A stretch of DNA of 64,000 bases, from NCBI RefSeq assembly GCF_021397715.1, contig NZ_CP090207.1:806001-870000 (forward strand). The letters run 5' to 3'. The position numbers and the translations under genes are program-made. The notes under the pieces were generated by a model. The model ran no database searches, had not been told where the DNA came from, and worked only from the letters and a program-made list of their open reading frames with translations. Shown in pieces: positions 57,093 to 64,000 of this stretch (position 1 is its first letter; each line of letters starts with the position of its first letter). The DNA is from Pantoea agglomerans. Lineage in GTDB: Bacteria; Pseudomonadota; Gammaproteobacteria; Enterobacterales; Enterobacteriaceae.

Positions 57093-58295
57093 ATGCAAAC
57101 TTTTGATGTGGTGATCGCCGGTGGCGGTATGGTCGGACTGGCGGTCGCCTGCGGCCTGCAGGGTAGCGGACTGCGCATCGCGGTACTGGAAAAATCGCCC
57201 GAGCCACCGCTCAGCCTGAGTGATGCACCCTCGATTCGCGTTTCGGCCATTAATGCCGCCAGCGAACGGCTGCTGCAGAAGCTGGATGTCTGGTCGACCA
57301 TTCTCTCGCTGCGCGCCAGCGCCTATCACGGCATGGAAGTGTGGGATAAAGATAGCTTCGGAGCTATCGCTTTTGACGACCAGCAGCAGGGGCTTTCTCA
57401 TCTGGGTCATATCATCGAAAATCCGGTGATTCATCGCGCCCTGTGGCAACGCGCCAGCGTCTGCAGCGACGTCACGCTGATGGCGCCCTCACAGCTGCAG
57501 CAGGTAGCGTTTGGCGACAATGAAGCCTTTATTACCCTGCAGGATGGCAGCATGTTAACGGCGCGTCTGATGATTGCCGCTGACGGGGCCAACTCCTGGC
57601 TGCGTAACAAAGCAGATATTCCGCTGACCTTCTGGGATTACGATCATCACGCCCTGGTCGCCAACGTCCGTACTGCGCTGCCGCACGACGCAGTGGCGCG
57701 TCAGGTGTTTCATGGTGACGGTATCCTGGCTTTCCTGCCGATGCAGGACCCGCATCTGAGTTCGATTGTCTGGTCGCTGTCGCCGCAGGAAGCAAGCCGG
57801 CTGGAGACGATGCCGGAAGCGCTGTTCAACCAGCAGCTGTCGGTGGCGTTTGATATGCGGCTCGGCCTGTGCCAGCTGGAGAGCGAGCGCAAAACCTTCC
57901 CTCTGATGGCGCGCTATGCCCGCAACTTTGCCGCGCATCGTCTGGCGCTGGTGGGCGATGCGGCCCACACCATTCATCCGCTGGCAGGGCAGGGCGTCAA
58001 CCTGGGCTTTATGGACGCGGCTGAACTGATTGGCGAGATTCGCCGTCTGCACCAGCAGGGTAAAGATATCGGACAGCACCTCTACCTGCGCCGCTACGAG
58101 CGCAGCCGTAAGCACAGCGCTGCGATGATGCTGGCTGGGATGCAGGGCTTCCGCGAGATGTTCTCCGGCACTCATCCGGCCAAAAAGCTGCTGCGCGACG
58201 TTGGCCTCAAGCTGGCGGACAGCCTGCCGGGCGTCAAACCGCTGATGCTGAAGCAGGCGATGGGCCTGAATGATCTGCCGGCGTGGCTGCGATAA
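57093..58295 (+). CDS. ubiI: 2-octaprenylphenol hydroxylase UbiI (VisC)
   Basis: FAD monooxygenase that performs C5 hydroxylation in ubiquinone synthesis; 400 residues as in E. coli. FAD motifs are VVIAGGGMVGLAVACGLQGS, ADGANSWLRNKADIP and LVGDAAHTIHPLAGQGVNLG. I use ATG 57093 with AAAGAGG upstream; the frame is open to 57060. Last gene of the cluster, closed by a strong terminator. Confidence 0.95.
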   Translation: MQTFDVVIAGGGMVGLAVACGLQGSGLRIAVLEKSPEPPLSLSDAPSIRVSAINAASERLLQKLDVWSTILSLRASAYHGMEVWDKDSFGAIAFDDQQQGLSHLGHIIENPVIHRALWQRASVCSDVTLMAPSQLQQVAFGDNEAFITLQDGSMLTARLMIAADGANSWLRNKADIPLTFWDYDHHALVANVRTALPHDAVARQVFHGDGILAFLPMQDPHLSSIVWSLSPQEASRLETMPEALFNQQLSVAFDMRLGLCQLESERKTFPLMARYARNFAAHRLALVGDAAHTIHPLAGQGVNLGFMDAAELIGEIRRLHQQGKDIGQHLYLRRYERSRKHSAAMMLAGMQGFREMFSGTHPAKKLLRDVGLKLADSLPGVKPLMLKQAMGLNDLPAWLR

Positions 58296-58318
58296 ACGCA
58301 GCGTCAGCGCTCACTACC

Positions 58319-58343
58319 AGGCCAGCATTTGCTGGCCTTTTTT
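58319..58343 (+). terminator. Terminator of the ygfB-pepP-ubiH-ubiI cluster
   Basis: AGGCCAGCA and TGCTGGCCT form a 9-bp stem around TT, followed by six T. Confidence 0.9.
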
Positions 58344-58735
58344 ATCGCTGAAATCCGCGCTGCACCATCACAATGCAGCGCCGCACCACCATTGCCCTTC
58401 GTTTGATTTATTCTAATTTTGCCGCGCAATTCGCATTACTTTTTCTTATTCGGTTGCTAAGCCGTCACGGTGTTTTTTTAACATCCTGAACGGCTTCTCG
58501 CATAAATTTGCTGGGTATATTCAACCTCCCTGCATTTATTGCGTGATTAATCACAAAATCGCAGTTTTTTATCCTGTCGATGTGGAATCCTGGTTAGGCT
58601 GTGCATCAGCTTTCGACCCCGGTTTGCTTATGGTTAATCGTCAGATTCGGTGGTAACGTCAGGCTAAAGAGAACGTTTGCGTCGGCACCGTTTCCGGCGC
58701 GCTTTGCTACTCACTCGCTTCTGCACAGGATGGTT
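58344..58735 (+). promoter_or_regulatory. Upstream control region of gcvTHP
   Basis: About 390 bp without a gene, AT-rich from 58410 to 58580. It has a 12-bp perfect palindrome GTGATTAATCAC (58543-58554). E. coli gcvTHP is controlled by GcvA/GcvR, Lrp, PurR and CRP from a similarly long upstream region; I cannot assign individual sites. The open frame running through 58601-58735 is only an upstream extension of gcvT. Confidence 0.55.
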
Positions 58736-59833
58736 ATGACTCAGCAAACACCTCTGTTTGAACAGCATCAGGCCTGCGGCGCCCGCATGGTCGATTTTCA
58801 TGGCTGGATGATGCCGCTGCATTATGGCTCCCAGATGGACGAGCATCATGCGGTGCGTAATGACGCCGGGATGTTTGATGTCTCCCACATGACGATTGTT
58901 GACCTGAAAGGCCCGCGTACCCGCGAGTTTCTGCGCTACCTGCTGGCAAATGATGTGGCAAAACTGACCCAGCCCGGCAAAGCGCTCTACACCGGCATGC
59001 TGAATGCGTCGGGTGGCGTCATTGACGATTTAATTGTTTACTTTATGAGCGAAGATTTTTTCCGGCTGGTGGTGAACTCCGCTACCCGTGAGAACGACCT
59101 CGCCTGGATCGCCCGGCATGCCGAGGGCTACGGCATTACGCTGACCGAACGTGACGACCTGGCGCTGATTGCCGTTCAGGGTCCGCAGGCGCAGCAGAAA
59201 GCGCAGACGCTGTTCAGCGACGCACAGCGGCAGGCGGTGGCAGGTATGAAGCCATTCTTTGGCGTTGAGGCGGAGGGGCTGTTTATCGCCACTACCGGCT
59301 ATACCGGTGAAGCGGGATATGAAATTGCATTACCGGCAGAGCAGGCAGCCGATTTCTGGCAGCGAATGCTGGCCGCCGGCGTCAGGCCGGCCGGGCTGGG
59401 CGCGCGCGACACGCTGCGGCTGGAAGCGGGCATGAACCTCTACGGTCAGGAGATGGATGAAGGCGTTTCTCCGCTGGCTGCCAATATGGGCTGGACGGTG
59501 AGCTGGGAGCCTGCTGACCGGGCTTTTATCGGCCGTGAAGCACTGGAACTCCAGCGTGAACGCGGCACAGAAAAACTGGTTGGGCTGATCCTGACCGAAA
59601 AAGGCGTGCTGCGTAACGGGCTGCCGGTGCGCTTCACCGACGACCAGGGCGAGCCGCAGGAAGGGATCATCACCAGCGGCTCTTTTTCGCCCACGCTGGG
59701 TTACAGCATTGCCCTGGCGCGGGTGCCGGCCTCGATTGGCGACACCGCCATCGTTGAGATTCGTAACCGTCAGATGCCGGTAAAGGTTACCCGACCGATT
59801 TTTGTCCGCGCCGGTAAACCGGTCGCCCAGTAA
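58736..59833 (+). CDS. gcvT: Glycine cleavage system aminomethyltransferase GcvT (T protein)
   Basis: Releases ammonia from the aminomethyl-lipoyl group and transfers the carbon to tetrahydrofolate; 365 residues. Family segments are YEQH-like [52 protein letters not shown] and the [17 protein letters not shown] signature. I place the start at 58736 because AGGA lies 5 bases upstream and the product begins [11 protein letters not shown] like the E. coli protein; another Met lies two codons earlier. First gene of gcvTHP. Confidence 0.96.
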   Translation: MTQQTPLFEQHQACGARMVDFHGWMMPLHYGSQMDEHHAVRNDAGMFDVSHMTIVDLKGPRTREFLRYLLANDVAKLTQPGKALYTGMLNASGGVIDDLIVYFMSEDFFRLVVNSATRENDLAWIARHAEGYGITLTERDDLALIAVQGPQAQQKAQTLFSDAQRQAVAGMKPFFGVEAEGLFIATTGYTGEAGYEIALPAEQAADFWQRMLAAGVRPAGLGARDTLRLEAGMNLYGQEMDEGVSPLAANMGWTVSWEPADRAFIGREALELQRERGTEKLVGLILTEKGVLRNGLPVRFTDDQGEPQEGIITSGSFSPTLGYSIALARVPASIGDTAIVEIRNRQMPVKVTRPIFVRAGKPVAQ

Positions 59834-59856
59834 ATTTTATTCAGGAGAAATGGCCA

Positions 59857-60243
59857 ATGAGCAATGTGCCGAATACGTTGAAGTACCGCGACAGCCACGA
59901 GTGGGTGCGCAAAGAAGAAGATGGTTCTTACACCGTGGGGATCACCGAACACGCACAGGAACTGCTGGGTGACATGGTGTTTGTCGATCTGCCTGAAGTA
60001 GGGACAACCTTTGCGGCCGGTGAAGAGTGTGCTGTCGCCGAGTCGGTCAAAGCCGCATCAGATATCTATGCGCCGATCAGCGGTGAGATTGTGGCGGTCA
60101 ATGATGCGCTGTCCGACGCACCAGAGCAGGTCAACAGCGAGCCGTATGACGGCGGCTGGTTATTCAAAATCAAAGCCAGTGACGAGTCAGAAATTGACGC
60201 GCTGCTGGATGCAGATGCGTATAAAGCGTCTATCGACGAGTAA
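59857..60243 (+). CDS. gcvH: Glycine cleavage system lipoyl carrier GcvH (H protein)
   Basis: A 128-residue lipoyl carrier that shuttles intermediates among the P, T and L proteins. The lipoylated Lys is Lys65 in [20 protein letters not shown], and [21 protein letters not shown] is a typical N terminus. CAGGAGAAA lies before the ATG. A GCGGCC/GGCCGC hairpin sits in the 80-bp gap to gcvP. Confidence 0.97.
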   Translation: MSNVPNTLKYRDSHEWVRKEEDGSYTVGITEHAQELLGDMVFVDLPEVGTTFAAGEECAVAESVKAASDIYAPISGEIVAVNDALSDAPEQVNSEPYDGGWLFKIKASDESEIDALLDADAYKASIDE

Positions 60244-60323
60244 TCGTCAGGCGGCCTCTCGTCGGGGCCGCAGATTTCTGTTTGCTCTCTCTGTTCCCCA
60301 GCCCGATTCAGGATTTACTGCTA

Positions 60324-63197
60324 ATGACTCAGACTCTCAGCCAGCTTGAACACAACGGTGCATTCATCGAGCGCCATATCGGTCCTTCACCTGAGCAACA
60401 AGCGATGATGCTTGACGCTATTGGCGCTCCGTCGCTGGAGGCATTAATCGGCGCGATTGTTCCGGCAGATATTCAGTTGCCTGGCCCGCCAGCGGTCGGT
60501 GAAGCCGCCACGGAACAGCAGGCGCTGGCTGAACTGAAAGCAATAGCCAGTCAGAATCTGCGTTACAAATCCTGGATCGGCATGGGATACAGCGCGGTAA
60601 TCACGCCACCGGTGATCCTGCGGAATATGCTGGAGAATCCAGGCTGGTACACCGCCTATACGCCGTATCAGCCGGAGGTCTCACAGGGACGACTGGAGGC
60701 GTTGTTAAACTTCCAGCAGCTGACCCTGGATCTGACCGGCATGGATATTGCCTCCGCCTCGCTGCTGGACGAAGCCACTGCCGCTGCAGAAGCGATGGCG
60801 ATGGCAAAACGCGTCAGCAAGCTGAAAAACGCCACTAAATTTTTTATTGCCGGGGATATTCATCCGCAAACCCTTGATGTGGTGCGAACCCGTGCCGAAA
60901 CCTTTGGTTTTGAACTGATTATCGATGAGGCCGAAAAAGCCCTGGATCATGACGATCTGTTTGGCGTGCTGCTGCAACAGGTTGGCACCACCGGCGAAGC
61001 GCACGATTACAACGCGCTGATTGCCGCGCTGAAAGCCCGCAAAGTGGTGGTCAGCATGGCTGCCGATTTCATGTCGCTGGTGCTGCTGGAAGCGCCAGGC
61101 AAGCAGGGTGCGGATATTGTGTTTGGCTCTGCGCAGCGCTTCGGCGTGCCGATGGGTTACGGCGGTCCGCACGCGGCCTTCTTCGCCAGCCGCGATGAGC
61201 ATAAACGCTCGATGCCGGGCCGCATCATCGGCGTCTCCCGTGATGCTGCCGGTCATACCGCGCTGCGTATGGCGATGCAGACCCGTGAACAGCATATCCG
61301 TCGCGAAAAGGCCAACTCCAACATCTGTACTTCTCAGGTGCTGCTGGCGAATATCGCCGGACTTTATGCGGTATTCCACGGTCCGGCGGGCCTCAAACGC
61401 ATCGCCTCGCGCATCCATCGTTTTACCAACATTCTGGCGGCGGGCCTGCAACAGGGCGGTCTGACGCTGCGCCATCAGCACTGGTTCGATACCCTGACGG
61501 TGGAGGTCTCAGACAAAGCGGCGGTGCTGAACCGCGCCCTGAGCTTTGGCGTTAACCTGCGTAGCGATATTCATCAGGCCGTTGGCATCACGCTGGACGA
61601 AACCACCCAGCGTGAAGATATTCTGACGCTGTTCGCCATTCTGCTGGGTGACGCGCACGGGCTGGATCTGGATAAGCTCGACCACGACGTTGCGCTGGAG
61701 AGCCAGTCAATTCCGGCCGGTTTACTGCGCCACAGTGAGATCCTGACGCATCCGGTGTTTAACCGTCATCACAGTGAAACCGAGATGATGCGCTACATGC
61801 ACAGCCTGGAGAAAAAGGATCTGGCGCTGAATCAGGCGATGATCCCTCTTGGCTCCTGCACCATGAAACTCAATGCCGCGGCGGAAATGATCCCGATCAC
61901 CTGGCCAGAATTTGCTGAACTGCATCCGTTCTGCCCGGCAGAACAGGCGAGCGGTTATCTGCAAATGATCGGTCAGCTGTCGCAGTGGCTGGTACAGCTC
62001 ACCGGCTACGATGCGCTTTGTATGCAGCCGAACTCTGGCGCGCAGGGCGAATATGCCGGTCTGCTGGCGATTCGTCGCTATCACGAAAGCCGCAACCAGG
62101 GCGATCGTCACCTCTGCCTGATCCCGAGCTCGGCCCACGGCACCAATCCGGCATCCGCACAGATGGCCGGCATGGATGTGGTGGTTGTGGCCTGTGATAA
62201 ACAGGGCAACATTGACCTCGGCGATCTGCGCGAGAAAGCGGCACTGGCAGGCGACAAAATCTCCTGCATCATGGTGACCTATCCGTCGACTCACGGCGTA
62301 TATGAAGAGACTATCCGCGAAGTCTGCCAGATTGTGCATCAGTATGGCGGCCAGGTTTACCTCGACGGCGCCAACATGAATGCGCAGGTCGGCATCACCA
62401 CGCCGGGCTACATTGGTGCGGATGTGTCGCACCTTAACCTGCATAAAACGTTCTGTATTCCGCACGGCGGCGGCGGACCGGGCATGGGACCGATTGGCGT
62501 GAAAGCGCATCTGGCCCCGTTTGTTCCGGGTCACAGCGTGGTGCAGATCGATGGCGTATTAACGCAGCAGGGTGCGGTGTCAGCGGCACCGTTTGGCAGC
62601 GCCTCTATTCTGCCGATCAGCTGGATGTACATTCGCATGATGGGCGCGGAAGGGCTGAAGCAGGCCAGTTCAGTGGCGATCCTGAATGCCAACTATATCG
62701 CCAGTCGTTTGCAGTCAGCCTATCCGGTGCTCTATACCGGTCGTGATGGTCGGGTCGCGCATGAATGCATTCTCGATATCCGCCCGCTGAAAGAGCAGAC
62801 CGGTATCAGCGAACTGGATATTGCCAAACGTCTGATTGACTACGGTTTCCACGCACCGACCATGTCGTTCCCGGTGGCGGGAACATTGATGGTTGAACCG
62901 ACCGAATCGGAAAGCAAAATCGAATTGGATCGTTTTATCGACGCGATGCTCTCTATCCGTATGGAGATCGACCGGGTAACGGCGGGCGAATGGCCGCTGG
63001 AAGACAATCCGCTGGTCAATGCGCCGCATACTCAGCTGGAAATCGTCAGCGAGTGGACGCATCCCTACAGCCGTGAGCTGGCGGTTTTCCCGGCGGGCAG
63101 CCATAACAAATACTGGCCGACGGTAAAACGTCTGGATGATGTGTTTGGCGATCGCAATCTGTTCTGCTCCTGCGTACCGATGAGCGATTATCAGTAA
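60324..63197 (+). CDS. gcvP: Glycine dehydrogenase (decarboxylating) GcvP (P protein)
   Basis: PLP-dependent glycine decarboxylase, 957 residues as in E. coli. Two homologous halves are visible. The N-terminal half contains [20 protein letters not shown] and [19 protein letters not shown]. The C-terminal half has the catalytic Lys708 in [19 protein letters not shown], next to the glycine-rich loop, and [15 protein letters not shown] use ATG 60324 where homology begins; the frame is open from 60282. A strong terminator follows before ygfF. Confidence 0.98.
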   Translation: MTQTLSQLEHNGAFIERHIGPSPEQQAMMLDAIGAPSLEALIGAIVPADIQLPGPPAVGEAATEQQALAELKAIASQNLRYKSWIGMGYSAVITPPVILRNMLENPGWYTAYTPYQPEVSQGRLEALLNFQQLTLDLTGMDIASASLLDEATAAAEAMAMAKRVSKLKNATKFFIAGDIHPQTLDVVRTRAETFGFELIIDEAEKALDHDDLFGVLLQQVGTTGEAHDYNALIAALKARKVVVSMAADFMSLVLLEAPGKQGADIVFGSAQRFGVPMGYGGPHAAFFASRDEHKRSMPGRIIGVSRDAAGHTALRMAMQTREQHIRREKANSNICTSQVLLANIAGLYAVFHGPAGLKRIASRIHRFTNILAAGLQQGGLTLRHQHWFDTLTVEVSDKAAVLNRALSFGVNLRSDIHQAVGITLDETTQREDILTLFAILLGDAHGLDLDKLDHDVALESQSIPAGLLRHSEILTHPVFNRHHSETEMMRYMHSLEKKDLALNQAMIPLGSCTMKLNAAAEMIPITWPEFAELHPFCPAEQASGYLQMIGQLSQWLVQLTGYDALCMQPNSGAQGEYAGLLAIRRYHESRNQGDRHLCLIPSSAHGTNPASAQMAGMDVVVVACDKQGNIDLGDLREKAALAGDKISCIMVTYPSTHGVYEETIREVCQIVHQYGGQVYLDGANMNAQVGITTPGYIGADVSHLNLHKTFCIPHGGGGPGMGPIGVKAHLAPFVPGHSVVQIDGVLTQQGAVSAAPFGSASILPISWMYIRMMGAEGLKQASSVAILNANYIASRLQSAYPVLYTGRDGRVAHECILDIRPLKEQTGISELDIAKRLIDYGFHAPTMSFPVAGTLMVEPTESESKIELDRFIDAMLSIRMEIDRVTAGEWPLEDNPLVNAPHTQLEIVSEWTHPYSRELAVFPAGSHNKYWPTVKRLDDVFGDRNLFCSCVPMSDYQ

Positions 63198-63233
63198 CGC
63201 GCGTATACGCGAAACCGCTAAACCAACCTGAAC

Positions 63234-63259
63234 AGGGCCGATTCGTCGGCCCTTTTTTT
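63234..63259 (+). terminator. Terminator of gcvTHP
   Basis: AGGGCCGA-TTCG-TCGGCCCT with a UUCG tetraloop and seven T, placed directly before the ygfF ribosome binding site. Confidence 0.93.
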
Positions 63260-63271
63260 ATGGGAGACAAG

Positions 63272-64000
63272 ATGAAATTAGCACTGGTTACCGGCGGCAG
63301 TCGCGGTATCGGACGCGCCACCGCCCTATTACTGGCCGCCAGAGGCTATCGGGTGGCGGTCAATTATCGCCAGCGCGAGGCGGAAGCACAGCAGGTGGTG
63401 AGCGCGATCCAGCAGCAGGGCGGCGATGCCTTTGCGCTGCAGGCGGATATTGCCGATGAAGCGCAGGTGATGGCAATGTTTGCGCAGCTCGATCATCAGT
63501 CCGCGCCGCTGACCCTGCTGGTTAATAACGCCGGGATTCTGTTTCAGCAGTGCCGGGTCGAGCAGCTCGATGCGGCCCGCCTGCACAAAGTTTTTGCGAC
63601 CAGCGTCATCGGCACCTTTCTCTGCTGCCGCGAAGCCGTCAAACGAATGGGAACCCATCACGGCGGTCAGGGCGGCGCGATAGTGAATGTCTCATCAGCC
63701 GCGGCCCGGATTGGCGCACCGGGTGAGTATGTCGATTATGCCGCGTCGAAAGGCGCGATGGATACGCTGACCAAAGGATTATCGCTGGAAGTGGCGCAGC
63801 AGGGGATTCGGGTTAACGGGGTTCGTCCGGGATTCATCTACACGGAAATGCATGCTGATGGCGGTGAGCCGGGTCGGGTTGATCGCCTCGCCAGTGCGAT
63901 CCCGATGGGGCGCGGCGGGCAGGCGGAGGAGGTCGCGGAAGCGATTGTCTGGCTGGCCAGCGAGGCCGCCTCTTACGTCACCGGCAGCATCATTGATGCT
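63272..64000 (+). CDS. ygfF: SDR-family oxidoreductase YgfF (3' end cut by the window)
   Basis: A short-chain dehydrogenase/reductase; 243 codons are present and about four more are expected beyond the window. The cofactor motif TGGSRGIGRATALLLA lies at the N terminus, NNAG near residue 88, the catalytic Ser in VNVSSAAARIG and the Tyr-x3-Lys in EYVDYAASKGAMDTL. It matches E. coli YgfF (a reported glucose/NADP oxidoreductase; the natural substrate is uncertain). GGGAG precedes the ATG, only 13 bp after the gcvTHP terminator. Confidence 0.93.
   Translation, partial: MKLALVTGGSRGIGRATALLLAARGYRVAVNYRQREAEAQQVVSAIQQQGGDAFALQADIADEAQVMAMFAQLDHQSAPLTLLVNNAGILFQQCRVEQLDAARLHKVFATSVIGTFLCCREAVKRMGTHHGGQGGAIVNVSSAAARIGAPGEYVDYAASKGAMDTLTKGLSLEVAQQGIRVNGVRPGFIYTEMHADGGEPGRVDRLASAIPMGRGGQAEEVAEAIVWLASEAASYVTGSIIDA

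Overview
The window is a chromosomal segment of a gammaproteobacterium of the order Enterobacterales. Gene content and protein similarity recalled from known families point to an Erwiniaceae member, probably Pantoea or a close relative, but no marker here fixes the genus. From about 13.5 kb to the right edge the gene order follows the E. coli 63-66 min region (speC, mltC-yggX-mutY, trmB-yggL-yggN, hemW-rdgB-yggT-yggS, yggR, ruvX-yqgE-gshB-rsmE-endA-sprT, galP, metK, speA-speB, loiP, tktA, epd-pgk-fbaA, mscS, argO, yggE, argP, rpiA, serA, ygfA-ssrS-zapA, ygfB-pepP-ubiH-ubiI, gcvTHP, ygfF). Several E. coli neighbours are missing (nupG, ansB/yggM, yggU).

The left 12 kb is accessory in character. 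It holds a Rob-like AraC regulator with a small predicted exported protein and a candidate marbox beside it. Next come a YqjH-type ferric-siderophore reductase with a candidate Fur box and operator, a YqjI-type PadR regulator, and a Rdx/SelW-like protein. A complete heme-uptake operon (hmuRSTUV) lies behind a Fur box. A CinA-family amidase, an AT-rich stretch with a gene remnant, a GNAT/DUF1778 toxin-antitoxin pair and a short copy of a tRNA-Phe 3' end follow. The tRNA fragment sits where synteny with E. coli breaks.

The core region combines polyamine synthesis (speC; speA-speB), pentose-phosphate and glycolytic enzymes (tktA, rpiA, epd-pgk-fbaA), methionine and one-carbon metabolism (metK, serA, ygfA, gcvTHP), ubiquinone hydroxylases, thiol and DNA/nucleotide repair (gshB, mutY, rdgB, ruvX) and the 6S RNA gene. 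A two-gene lipopolysaccharide cassette (WaaB-like glycosyltransferase and WaaL-like ligase) is inserted between sprT and galP.

The least explained structures are a roughly 670-bp imperfect inverted-repeat element between speC and mltC, made of two collinear arms each capped by an 11-bp hairpin, a 34-codon leader ORF in the speC 5' region, and a 44-codon ORF behind a perfect Shine-Dalgarno upstream of speA. All family assignments come from reading the translated sequences against remembered homologues; no database search was run.
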